Positions 11,301 through 21,843 of a DNA stretch of 64,000 nucleotides are shown one piece after another. Within the stretch, counting starts at the first letter, position 1. Every line of letters begins with the position of its first letter. The position numbers and the translations under genes were made by a program. Below the pieces are notes generated by a model. That model saw only the letters and a program-made list of their open reading frames with translations, was not told where the DNA came from and searched no databases. The stretch is from Chinchilla lanigera. Taxonomy: Eukaryota > Chordata > Mammalia > Rodentia > Chinchillidae. Location: the NCBI RefSeq assembly GCF_000276665.1, contig NW_004955484.1, positions 623,375-687,374 of the forward strand, read 5' to 3'.

Positions 11301-11982
11301 TAAAGATGATTCTTAGGATTTAACCAGAAATAAAGTATAAAAATATTTGTTCAAATGGGAACCAATTCAAGCCTGTCTCTTGCTGACAAAGAGGGTAGAT
11401 ATTTGGCACCCCATTACGGAGCATCCACTATTTTAAAAGTACTGGAACAAAGACGATGAGGGCATAGTGTACTGGAGAGATAAAAATATTGATATTTCTG
11501 CTGCGGTGTAAAATTATCCCATTATTAGAATGAAGATAGTAATTACTACAGAAATAGGGAAGAGAGAGGCTGATTAGAATAGAATGGAAAGAACCATAAA
11601 GATATAAGTGATATCTTTTGGGTGTTTAATTAGTATTGATAGATTACAAGAGAGAAACACAGGCCAAAATAAGGACCTACCAAACAGTAAAGCAGAATAA
11701 AGTTTAGGAGACTTTGGTTCTTGGGATGTGTTGAAGGGTTCTGAGCATGAGCATGGCATTGCTCAGATCTCTTTTGGAAAGGTAGGGTTGGCAACAGTTT
11801 AGTTATGATCACCTGAGTAAAATCTATGTACGCCAGCAAGAGGAGAGTGGGGTGTAGGAAAATCAGTTCAAGTTGATTGATTTTTGTCATCATAACTATA
11901 ATTTCTATGTGTTGTTGTTTGGTAATGTGTATAGCATTTTAGTGCAATGGAAGATGGGCATAACTGAGAAGAGGGGAGATAA
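8387..11982. other. Long unique-looking stretch
   Basis: About 3.6 kb of AT-rich DNA without a recognised gene, RNA or young repeat. A C/T-rich part at about 8690-8900 could be an eroded old repeat but cannot be named. The 97-codon frame at 9136-9429 and the frames at 11574-11893 show no domain and lack splice-site context I would trust. Confidence 0.45.
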
Positions 11983-12458
11983 TGTCTTGGTTACTTTTCT
12001 CTCCTTGCTGAGATAAAATACCTGACACTCAGAATTAAGGAGGGAAAGGTTTATTTAGCACATAGTTTGTGGAGGTTTCAGTCCATAATCAGTTGGCTCC
12101 AAGGCAGGGTGGCAGGGAACAGGGGCAACAGTTCAAGGTGGCAGAACATAGTAAAAGCAATACGAGCAGAAGCGGGGAACGCAAGTCTCTTTTCCTCCTT
12201 TATATTGTATATCAGCTATCCACCCATGCCCACACCATCTCTGTGCCCTCCTCTTCTACAAGCTCAGGATGTTATAAAGTAAGGACCCGGACCCCTGATG
12301 AATCACTTAATTAACCTTCTAAACTTCTCAAATTGGCACAATGAACAACATCCTAGAGCAGTAAGGGCATGTCCTTTTTACCCCAGGATGTAGAACTGCT
12401 GAGTTATTTAGTTAAGCTTCTAGACTCCTCAAATTGATGCAGTGTATCAGTCATAACA
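11983..12458 (-). mobile_element. MaLR-like LTR (3' LTR of a reverse provirus)
   Basis: The + strand shows the reversed LTR. It starts TGTCTTGGTTACTTTTCTC, has GAGATAAAATACCTGACA and AGGAGGGAAAGGTTTATTT, and ends GTATCAGTCATAACA, giving TG...CA ends. It is the reverse of the family at 2449. The sequence that follows is MaLR-type internal DNA, so this is the 3' LTR of an element on the - strand. Confidence 0.7.
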
Positions 12459-14310
12459 TCTACCCCTTGTCAACTTGGCAACCAGAGACATTTTTTTTCA
12501 ATTCTATGAAATAATTTTGTATCTTTATTTCTAGATAGAATCTGTTTATTAAAAGACAAATTACTTTTCTCCTTCTCAAAAGAAAAAAACCTTTTAGTTA
12601 GATATATTTAATGAGACATTTCTTTAAACCAGTTTCCGGGTACTAAGACAGTATTCTCATCTTTACACAACTTGAAAATTATAACACAGGTCTTAACAAT
12701 CCTTAAGAACCAGTATTAAATCTATCAACAATATACTACATTAGAACAGTAACAGTCTGTCCCTGACCCCCTCCAAAGACTCATGCACATCCCTTTATGC
12801 AGAAGGCATCTTGTCCATCTGCAAGAGTTGCCAAAGTCCTAACAGATTCAGCATTGCTTAAAAGTCCGAGACCCAAGTCTCCTCCCAGATGTAAGGTAAA
12901 CTCTTAGGTGTAAGCTCCTATACAAATGGAAACAAAGTCGAACACTTGCAACACTCAATAGCACAAGATAAACAATTCATTCCAAAGGTTACAAATGAGG
13001 GAAGTGCAAAATATTGGGACCAAACCAAGTTCAAAATCCAACAGGGCAAACAAGTCCTATAGTTCCATGTCCAGCATCGGAAGCAATCTGTGGCACATTG
13101 TGAGCTCCAAAGAGCTTGTGTGGCTCTACCCCTATGGCACTTCCAGTGGTTGTAGCTCCCTAGGCTTCTTTCTTAGGCCTGTTTTGCTCCTTTCCTTAAA
13201 CAATCCATGTTCCTGGCTTCTCCAAACTTCTGGGGTCTCCACTGCACCTTTGTCTTCTCACTCACAGCTTCACACATTGCCCTCTCAGGGACACACTGCC
13301 TGGCCTCCTGGACCTTCTAAAATTGAGGTGAAAGCCTTTTTAACCCCATAACTCTCGCGTTCTGCATGCACCTAAAGCCAGTGCTGTGTGGATGTTGACA
13401 ATGTCTTCTGCCAGCTGAAGCAGTAGCAAGGCTTTCCTCTCTTTTAGCTGTAGGCATCAAATGTCTAGATCACTGGGCACTCTGAATCCAATTCTGAGGA
13501 AAAATTTTCTATGCTGCTGTCGTTCTGGAACACAGTGCTCTGCGACTTTCTTCTCAAAGCAGTCTTTCACTTTTGCAGTTTTGAGGCTGCAAAGGGTGGA
13601 GATTTGCTGCTTATTGTGATGCCCTCAGGCCCTTTTCTATTCTCCTGTTCCTTATCAGCAGTCAAGACCACCTCAGGGGCTGGGGATTTAGCTGAGCGGC
13701 ACAGCGCCTGCCTAGCAAGTGCGAGGTCATGAGTTCGATTCCCGGTACCAGGAAAAAAATAAAATCAAGACCACCTCAATTCTTATCTTTGTAGCTCAGA
13801 GATTTACTGGAGCTTCCTTTCTTGCCAGACTCACATTTTAAATCATCCTACTGGGCTCTTTGCTCTTGACAACATTTATCTGGCTAAAAGCCCCCAACAA
13901 TAGCCATGCCACAGCCTCAACATTCAAATGTTTTGAAATTTCTTCAGCCAGATTAATTAGTCTACTGCTTTTAATATCAGTCTCAGGTAAAGTCTCTGGA
14001 CATGAGCAAACTGCAGGCAAACTTTCTGCCAAGCCATAACACCCATCAGCTGGAGTCAAGCAGCAAGTGCTGTCCTTCTTCCCAGTAGAAACCTCCTGAG
14101 CTTGGTCTTTACCAGCACGATTTCTATCAGCTTTCTAGTTTCCTGAGCTCTGTCCAGAATCTCCCATTCAGAACAGCCAAAGGCAGTCCACCTCTACTCT
14201 TTCAGGTGACATCTCCAAACCTTTCCAAACTCTTCCCACAAGCCATTACCAAAGGTTCTTGAACCACATGGTCAGGTATAGTCCATTGCAGCAATGGGAG
14301 TGGCTCTAGA
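12459..14310 (-). mobile_element. MaLR-type internal region, degenerate
   Basis: The order of landmarks follows the reversed internal region of THE1/MST-like MaLR elements. They are CTACCCCTTGTCAACTTGGC near the LTR, GCCAAAGTCCTAACAGATTC, TTCAAAATCCAACAGGGC, a CT-rich part with CTTCTGGGGTCTCCACTGC, and near the far end TTCCAAACTCTTCCCAC and GCAGCAATGGGAGTGG. MaLR elements are non-autonomous relatives of ERVL and encode no polymerase; no usable frame remains here. No 5' LTR is seen, so the element is truncated at about 14310. An ID sits inside at 13676-13764. Confidence 0.65.
13676..13764 (+). mobile_element. ID SINE inside MaLR internal region
   Basis: Forward ID: GGGGCTGGGGATTTAGCTGA, then GCCTGCCTAGCAAGTGCGAG, GAGTTCGATTCCCGGTACC and a short A tail. 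The TSD TCAAGACCACCTCA is perfect, at 13662-13675 and 13765-13778. It is younger than the host MaLR. Confidence 0.95.
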
Positions 14311-14830
14311 GAAACAAAATTATATTGATGGCATTCTTTAATGGCTTTAGGGGCTCCTGGAGTTGACTCTGCAATCTGAAGAGACCTGAAGACACCATGG
14401 TCTCTCCTCCCACTTCTGTGGGCATACTGATAATCCTTGGCCTGAATTGTTTAACCTAATATGCCATGTAGATCCATTTGGTTAACCTATTTCACTTGTG
14501 AGATATCAGGAATCTAGTGACACTGTGAATGAAATTTTTTAATTCCTTTGGCATAGTAGGAATTGTAATGATGCTGGCTGGTTGGTCTTAGCATCCCTGG
14601 ACAAATTAGTGAAGGAAAACAATGACCTCAAAATATCCATAAGATGTTTAAAGTCTTCTTGGCTGTGGGGACAAATTAACAAAGGAAAATAAGGAGCTCA
14701 AAGATTCAGATCCTGGCTTCAGACACAGATAAAAGATTCAAAAGTTTCTAAGTGTGTCTTGAAAGAAAATCTCTCTTTTAACTGAGAGGCTGAGCTTGCA
14801 GAAACCCAAACACAGTCCCTCATAATTTGA
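14311..14830 (+). mobile_element. Retroviral (ERV) internal remnant upstream of gag-like frame
   Basis: Two related stretches encode the same kind of Leu/Lys/Glu/Asn heptad pattern: CTGGACAAATTAGTGAAGG near 14597 and GGGGACAAATTAACAAAGG near 14667. They lie in different reading frames. This is typical of a coiled-coil part of a gag-like protein that has since picked up frameshifts. It lies just before the gag-like frame at 14831 and on the same strand. Exact limits are uncertain. Confidence 0.5.
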
Positions 14831-15208
14831 TTGGCTGAACTGCAACATAAGTTTAATGCTCGGCCTCAAAGGGTTTCTGAAGCAAAAGTGAGGGCATTGA
14901 TTGGAAAGGAATGGGATCCCATAAACTGGGATGGAGACGTGTGGGAGGATCCTGAGGAAGCTGAGGTTGTTGGATTCCTAGATGCTGATGAGATTATTTT
15001 GCCAGAGGAAGAGATTTCTCTACCCACTGTGGCAGAAGCATCACCACCTTTACCCCCTGTGGTGTTGGCATCTCCTAGTATGCCTGGGGAAACTAATCCT
15101 GTATTGACCACACAGGATAATGCCAACACTCCTCAGGACCCACCTTCACCATACATTTTTGCCTCTAGGCCCGTAACCAGGCCCAGGCTGAATATTCCTA
15201 ACTCATAG
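14831..15208 (+). pseudogene. Endogenous retrovirus gag-like fragment (125 codons)
   Basis: An open frame of 125 codons without similarity to a host protein I know. It opens with a basic N-terminal part (about residues 1-30). A short Trp-rich acidic part follows at about residues 28-45, then a long Glu/Asp- and Pro-rich stretch to about residue 115, and a final basic Arg/Pro tail. This layout matches a gag-related segment common in mammalian ERV remnants; it would have been structural, not enzymatic. The Met at 14831 is only the first in frame. Upstream stops and a frameshift show that it is a broken internal piece, and it ends at a stop after a short basic tail. It lies opposite in strand to the MaLR at 11983-14310, so it is a separate element. 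Retention of a long open frame could be chance. Family assignment is from memory. Confidence 0.6.
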
Positions 15209-15551
15209 AGCAATACATATTTCCAGTTGCTTAAATTTTTCTCAACACAGTTAATACATAAACTGTCAAACAGTAGTTTTCTATCAGTAAGTGGTGATTT
15301 ACTGCAATAAATAAATGAGCTAATACACACGCAACATTTAAGCAAGTGTACAATGCATTACTATGGCTCAATACATGATAGCAAATATTATTACAGTTAT
15401 TATTTATAAACAAACTCTCTGTGTTGAAATTCTGGATCTACCATTTATAAAATGGTTTACCCAGGATAAGTTGTACACCTTTTCTAAATTGTTTTTCTCA
15501 CTTCATTAATAAGCATAAAAATATTATTATTAAAAACTTGGAAATAAGGTG

Positions 15552-15932
15552 TGATGGTTTAGGTCTAACATGTCCCCCAAAAGTCTTATGTGTTCAGAGG
15601 TTGGGCTTTTTAAAGGTCATTGGATCATGGGTGCTATACTCATCAATATATTAATCCATGGGTGAGTTCAGCTGAATGTGCTGTTAGGAGGTAAGGCTGA
15701 CTGAAGGAAGTGAGTCACTGGGCCATGACCCAGACAGGCATATTCTTGTCCTTGGCTCCTCCCTGCTCTGCTTTCTGGCTGCCATGGTTTGAGCATGCTT
15801 TTTCTCCATGCCATTTTGCCTCAAAGCTAAATCACCACTGACTGAAACCTCTGAAACTGTGAGCTGAAGTGAACTTCTTTAAACTGGAGGTATCAAGTAT
15901 TTTGACCCAGCAACAGCAAAGCAGCTAATGTA
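15552..15932 (+). mobile_element. MaLR-like solo LTR
   Basis: It opens TGATGGTTTAGGTCTAACATG with CCCCCAAAAGTCTTATGTG, has GGTCATTGGATCATGGGTGC in the middle, and closes CAACAGCAAAGCAGCTAATG. It is the same general design as the LTR at 2449. An (AAC)n tract follows directly. Confidence 0.7.
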
Positions 15933-15937
15933 TAAAG

Positions 15938-15970
15938 AAAACAACAACAATAACAACAACAACAACAAAA
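15938..15970. repeat. (AAC)n microsatellite
   Basis: AAC units with one AAT interruption, directly after the LTR end. Confidence 0.9.
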
Positions 15971-16487
15971 CCACTCTGTGTAGTTCTACTATCAATTGAA
16001 ACCAAAAGGTCTTGGTAAAGCAGTGCTTGCATATTCTAAAGGGGAATTTGCATTTGTTTTACTTTATTTTTTATTGAGCTTCAGAGTCTCTGTAGTTTTA
16101 TGTCAACTTGTATATTTTGTTTGTCAGAGCTGCCAAGTAGAGGAAATAGCCCCCCTCAAATTTTAGTTTGTATGGCTCTGTAGAGCACTGGACTCTTTGT
16201 ACTCCCAGTTAGTGTGCATATGCTCATGTTCGTTGTTTCTGTGTTGACATAGCATCATCTTTTACATTCTTTTTAGTGAGATTTAACATTTTGCTCTTTC
16301 CCTCATTAATGGAATGAATAAATCTTTGACATGTGCTCATTATTCATTGGTGTGAGAGGTATTTTTAAGCATATTTGGAAATCATTTCCTTTGAAATAGC
16401 TAATATTTATAGAATACTAATTAAATATTGTGTGTAAATTATTAACTCATCAATTTCTAAAAACAACACAAAGTGAGAAAGAATATA

Positions 16488-16850
16488 CAGTAATCTCCTG
16501 TTATGCACAATGGATATGTTTCAAGATTCCTAGTTTAATGTCTCAAATTACAGATAATACTAACTCTGTTTGTTGTATTTCTCCCTTACATACACACCTA
16601 TCATAAAGTTTAACTTTTAAATTTAGCATAATACAAAGTAACAACTCTGATAAACTTTAGCATACGTCAGCCACAGTAGGAAAATAATAACAGTAATGGA
16701 ATATAATAATTATATTGATATATATCAATAAAATTTCCTCCAACCTCATAAATTCTTTATTTCTTCAATTTTCTTTAATATTTTCAGACTGATTGACTTT
16801 GCATGACTGTAACCATGGACATTAAAACTACAGATAACGGAGAACTACTG
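16488..16850 (+). mobile_element. Tigger/MER2-like DNA transposon (non-autonomous)
   Basis: The ends form an inverted repeat: the left end CAGTAATCTCCTGTTATG pairs with the reverse complement of the right end, CAGTAGTTCTCCGTTATC. The base pair before the left end is TA, the TcMar target. The interior has ATGGATATGTTTCAAGATTCC and CTATCATAAAGTTTAA, as in MER2-type elements. It is a few hundred bases long with no transposase frame, so it was mobilised in trans long ago. Confidence 0.75.
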
Positions 16851-17779
16851 GGATCCATTTTTCCAAGATTAAAAGAAGTCTATTGAGTGATCATCAGTAA
16901 TTGATTAACTAAGTATAAAAGCAGTGAGGAGAGCAGTTTATTCTGAGAATTACTATTCTTCAATTACCTCCAACACTTGATTGAAAGAACTTGGAACATG
17001 ATACCACCAACATAAGTTATTCTCTTATCCTCCAAAACTCCACAGTTAGCAGATTAAAGACAGTATGACACATTTATTCTTTGAGATCTTTTTTGATTAA
17101 TTATTATCTTACTTGATTTATTTTTATTCTCTACTCTGTGCCTTAATTCAGGTTGGACTATCAATCATTAAGATCTAAATTTTTGGAACTGTCTCAATTC
17201 CTCCAACAAATATCAAAAAAGGGCAATTATTCACAAAATTCTATAGATTTTTACCTCTTTGAAGTTGTAAAGGACACAAAATAATAGAATTTCTACTGCC
17301 TTTTCTACCATAGAAAATTCCAGTTGAACTTGTTTCCCATTTCTCCATAATTAGAAGCATATCATAAGATATCTCTGGCTTCATTAGGACAAGATATCAC
17401 TAGTGTTATTGTTGGGTTTATGGATGCATTTAAGAGTAAAAGTTTTTAAAATACATGCACTGTAATTATGTTATTCATGTTCCATTTTATGCTTTGAAAG
17501 CAAAAATAATTTTAAATTGAATATAACAATAAATGCAAATAAAAAGCAAAACTTTCTTTCTATAACCCCAGCTGATTGCCCAGCCTCCTATATCCCTCAC
17601 CAGACTGAACACATATCACATGACTATATTACAGCCAACATTATCTTCCCAAGAGAAGGATCTGATAAACTCATCTTTCTGTTCAACATCTTCACGATAT
17701 AACCTGATTCTTTTGCCTCCCTGCTTTGGGTAGTATAGTTCAAAGAAGTCAAAAGGTGTCAGGACTAGCATCCCTCATT
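16851..17779. other. No recognised feature
   Basis: AT-rich, unique-looking DNA. I recognise no gene, RNA or repeat. Confidence 0.4.
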
Positions 17780-18030
17780 CTCCTATTTCCATCCATCACT
17801 CAACTTCAGATATTTCTATATTCATTTCTGTCTGTGCTGTAGAAATCTGGACAGCTTATCTAGCTAGAAACAGGAAATGGATTCTTCCCTACATCCTCTG
17901 AGTTTAGAAGGAATACAGCTCTACCAACCCATTTTAGATTTCTAACTTCCAGAACCTGGAGATAGGAAGTTCTATTGCTTTAATCCACTGAGTTAGTGGT
18001 GATTAGTTATAACATCCATAGGAAATGAAT
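17780..18030 (+). mobile_element. Old MLT1/MaLR-type LTR fragment
   Basis: The 3' part matches the usual LTR ending: GGAAATGGATTCTTCCCTAC, CTAACTTCCAGAACCTGGAG, then CCACTGAGTTAGTGGTGATT and GTTATAACATCCATAGGAAA. The start is eroded and only approximate. Confidence 0.55.
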
Positions 18031-19285
18031 TTGTCTTATATTGACATGATTTCACTTTTCCCCTCTACTTGGGAAATTCTGAGAGACAGATGACTGTCTG
18101 ATTTGTTCCCACAGATAGATTTGTAACAAAATCTCAATTAATAAAAAAGACCTTGAGAACACATTAATAAAAAGGGTGATTCTGGAAGCAAAACATTTTT
18201 GTTTCCACTTCTGTAGAACATTTACCCTTTAAGTCAGTTAGTTTAAAGGAACACTATTCCTGCTCTTATATGATCCTAGACATATCCTTTTATATGCTCC
18301 TGAACAGCGTCATATATTTTTTGTTAGACTGAGATGATGACTGTCAATTCATCCCTATACTGGATAATGTGCAGATTTATTTATGGTACATAGCGTTTAG
18401 GTACCAAATGGAAAAACAAAACTCCACACGCCTCTCTGTATTTTCTTTTTTGTAGAAAATAAAATTGAGACTTATTTCCTCAGTAAATCTGAAAGTCTTC
18501 TCTGTTACCAGGTTTTAAAAGGTTATGTACATTAGATATTACATCATTGTTTGAAGTACATTAGCGCTTTTGAAAACAGCTGCCTTCAATCTCCATTCTC
18601 ATAAAAAGAGCAACCACAGAGTCTGTGCTTTTTCTAATGGCTTTAAAATGTATATTAACTTAGAAATTCTGATCCACACTAATGTTTGTGCACCATAATA
18701 TAGAATATTAATGGAAAACATAAAGGAGGAAAAGTCTTTACAAAATAGGACAGAAGGAGAAACATGTTTCTCAAAGAATTTTTGGTCTCAAAATACTTTC
18801 CCTTTGGCAACAGATATGTTTTTGTAAAAGCTTTATGAGCCAAAATTACTAATAAATGTGTGTAGTTAGCTTATGATGTGAGAACAGAACAGAGCCATTG
18901 ATTTTGAGGAACTCTTCTAGATAAGAAAGATTGTGACCTTCATTTATATATAGGGCTGATCTACCATCTATGAATCTGTCATAAAATTTATGCTAGTGTG
19001 TGGAAAAAGCTGGTGGGCACAGGTATCAAGGACTAAATGTTAGTACACTACCTATGCCAACTATAAGGATCCCTGGGCTTCAAAATAGCTTTACTTCAGG
19101 AACAGTTTCTCAACAATATGTTTCCCAATATGGATGCATAGTTTTCTTTCTATATGATGTACATTATCCTTATCTGAACTGAGAACCCTGTTCTGGCTTA
19201 TCCACGGGGAAAATGGAAAATTCATTCTTCTTACAAAGCACGTCTTTACTATCAATCAAGATGTAAGAATGGAAATTTTCAGAGT
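18031..19285. other. No recognised feature
   Basis: AT-rich unique-looking sequence. No gene, RNA or nameable repeat. Confidence 0.4.
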
Positions 19286-19300
19286 GACATTGTTATTATT

Positions 19301-19346
19301 GTCTTTTTTTTTTTTTTTTTTTTTTGGTTTTTCTCCGGTACCGGGA
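19301..19346 (-). mobile_element. Extremely 5'-truncated ID SINE
   Basis: Only a T-run and the ID 3' end (GGTTTTTCTCCGGTACCGGG on the + strand) are present. A perfect 15-bp TSD, GACATTGTTATTATT, flanks it at 19286-19300 and 19347-19361. About 20 bases of ID body were copied before reverse transcription stopped. Confidence 0.9.
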
Positions 19347-19361
19347 GACATTGTTATTATT

Positions 19362-21312
19362 AATTATTCATCCTTTACTCACTTTGGCAGGGTAAATATG
19401 CAACAAAACCCCATTCTTTGAAATGAAAGGACAAACTACTCAGCAATAAGAAAACTCTTCCTGTGAGACAACCAGAGAGAAAATTAGCATAAATGTCACT
19501 AACACTGCGTGGTCTTCTGCCAACACTGAAAACGTAGGTTTTTAAAAGAAGTTCCTTAGCTGCCCCAGCAGGAAGAGGACCTCTCCGTGCACCCTGGTTT
19601 ACTTACTAACTAGGAACTTGGCTGAGTTCTGCACTTGACTTTCTTAAGCCTGAAGAAAACTTGAAGATGTTATCAAAGTATGACACGATGTCTGGGAGAC
19701 TCATGATCTCTTGATGTTTCGCCCCACTGCCAAGCAGAGCGCATTATCTCTGAATCTGCATGTGCACCAAGAAGTGGATCCCACTCAGCCTGGTGGCAAC
19801 AAGGAATACGGATGTACACGATACAAAACGATGTGTTTGGGACAAGTTCACATTTTACTTTGGAAAGTAAAGTTAATCAATAATACATAAGGACTTTTCA
19901 TAGAGGAATATTGCTGGAGGAAAATACTAGAAGGAAAATTTAAGCATGAAAACTGACTATGGATCTATGAAAAGCTTTTGCTTTACAGACCAGTGGGTAG
20001 GGAGAGACTATGTATATATATTTAAATGAGAAGCATTTGATCACATGGAGGAAGGATATTTAACTGCAAAATTAGGGAGTAGTCTTTTCAGTTAACAGTA
20101 ATTTCTTTTTTTCAATCACCTGTATGAATATTTCCTTACTAATTCTATACTGAGATCCAATCACATTGCTTTAGGACAATGGCCTTTTAAAGACTCAAAA
20201 TTTGTAAATGTATCTCCTGAAGTTACACTGCAAAGGTACATTTTAGCAGGGCCTAAGAATCATGCTTGTTTCAGTTGTTCCAGCAATAGCTTATGGAACT
20301 ATTACTTCAAGGAGTAACTATACAGCGAGCACCTAACATATTTCAGTCTTAATGCTAGTTTCTAAATTGTACAGAACAACTGCCAGCCTTCAATAACTTG
20401 CCAAATAGCTGGAGTGATAAGACGAGGTTCCAGAGACATTCTTATGTTCAAATTAAAATAGCTGCTATTTCTCAAAAGAAACCTCAAAAGACATTAAGTG
20501 GGATTCTCACTGATCTAAGTGAATATTGCCCTGACTTTCTAAATGCTGTGGCATCATCTGGAATTTTTCATTAGAAAAACAGGTTCTGGGTCCCTCTGCC
20601 TCTTTGACTCAGGGAGAAGGCCTCCTCTGACATGCATGGAGCACAGGAGCATCTCAGGTGTGATCGGTTCTCCCGGGAATCTGTGCTGTAATAGAAGGGA
20701 GCTTGGTGGTGGGGGTGGGGGGACTACAAGGCTTTAGTTTAAGGCTTCTCTCTTAAAAGATCTTGGGTATGATTCAATTTAGATTTTTAGATCTGTATGA
20801 ATTTTGAAGGGTCCCTGCTCATTCCCTCAATCAGTAAAGATTACAGGCTCCCTCCATCTGGCCAAGCCCACAGGGGATGCTGGGTAGAGTGACATGGACC
20901 CTCTCCAGGACCACAAGGAGCTGAGACTGTCTATGGGGAGATAGATGGGTGTTGATTGCACCACCACACTTGGATACTAAGAATCGTCCAGTGCATTCAA
21001 CTCCTTGGCAAGTTGACTTCCACATGCTCAAAGAGACAACAGTGACAAAAAGGAGGAACATAATATTAGTTTTCCAAACATGGGGGAAAGACATTTTAGG
21101 CAGCAGAAGTAGCTCTGACGGCTAAATGGGTGGTGTCCCTTAATTCTGCAAAGAATATCTCAACATGCAATGATAAAAATGGCAAGCTTTTGTGTCCTGA
21201 TTCTCAATGTTATTCATGTACACTGGAAAAGTTTAAAACATTGGTGCCCTGGCCCTCTATGAGACCAACTAGAGTCAGAATTTGTGGTCACTGGATGGGG
21301 CAATACCAATAC
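19362..21312. other. No recognised feature
   Basis: Nearly 2 kb of unique-looking DNA. A short G-rich run (GGTGGGGGTGGGGGG) lies near 20706-20721. Open frames at 20543-20737 and 20831-21094 have no recognisable domain. Confidence 0.4.
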
Positions 21313-21327
21313 CAAATGCTTCTTTTT

Positions 21328-21828
21328 TTATTGGTACGTGTTTGCCATACATAGTGATCACATTCATCATAGAGAACTTATACTTGTACATAATATATCT
21401 TAATTCTTCTTTTTTTCCCAATTCCCCTCCCTTCAGCCCTTCTTCCCTTCCTCATCTACAAAAGCTTTGTTTCATTTTTTCCTTCTGTTCTCTTTTTTTC
21501 TTCTCCCTTTCTTCTCATCTTCCCCTTCTCCCTTGCCATTTGAGCAAGCTCTTCCTGCTTCCGAGTGTCTAGTCTCCATTTTGCTCCTTATTTACCCTTT
21601 CAGTTTCTCACATGAGAGAAAAATGCAATACTTAAATTTGTGTGCCAGATTTATTGCATTTAAAATTATGGTCTTAATGTGCATCTTTTTACCTGAAAAT
21701 GTCTCACTTAACCTTCTTTGTGGCAGATACCTAGAAAGGGCATAGCTGGGTCAAATAGTTTTAGTGTTTTAAGGAATTGTTATACTGATTTCCATAGTGG
21801 TTTTACCAATTTACACTCCCACCAACAG
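21328..21828 (-). mobile_element. 5'-truncated L1 with 15-bp TSD
   Basis: Reverse L1 3' UTR and the last part of the ORF2 region. On the + strand it ends CCATAGTGGTTTTACCAATTTACACTCCCACC, the reverse of the well-known L1 3' part. A perfect TSD CAAATGCTTCTTTTT flanks it at 21313-21327 and 21829-21843. The 15-bp TSD makes this a complete, 5'-truncated insertion. The C/T-rich middle gives spurious frames. Confidence 0.85.
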
Positions 21829-21843
21829 CAAATGCTTCTTTTT

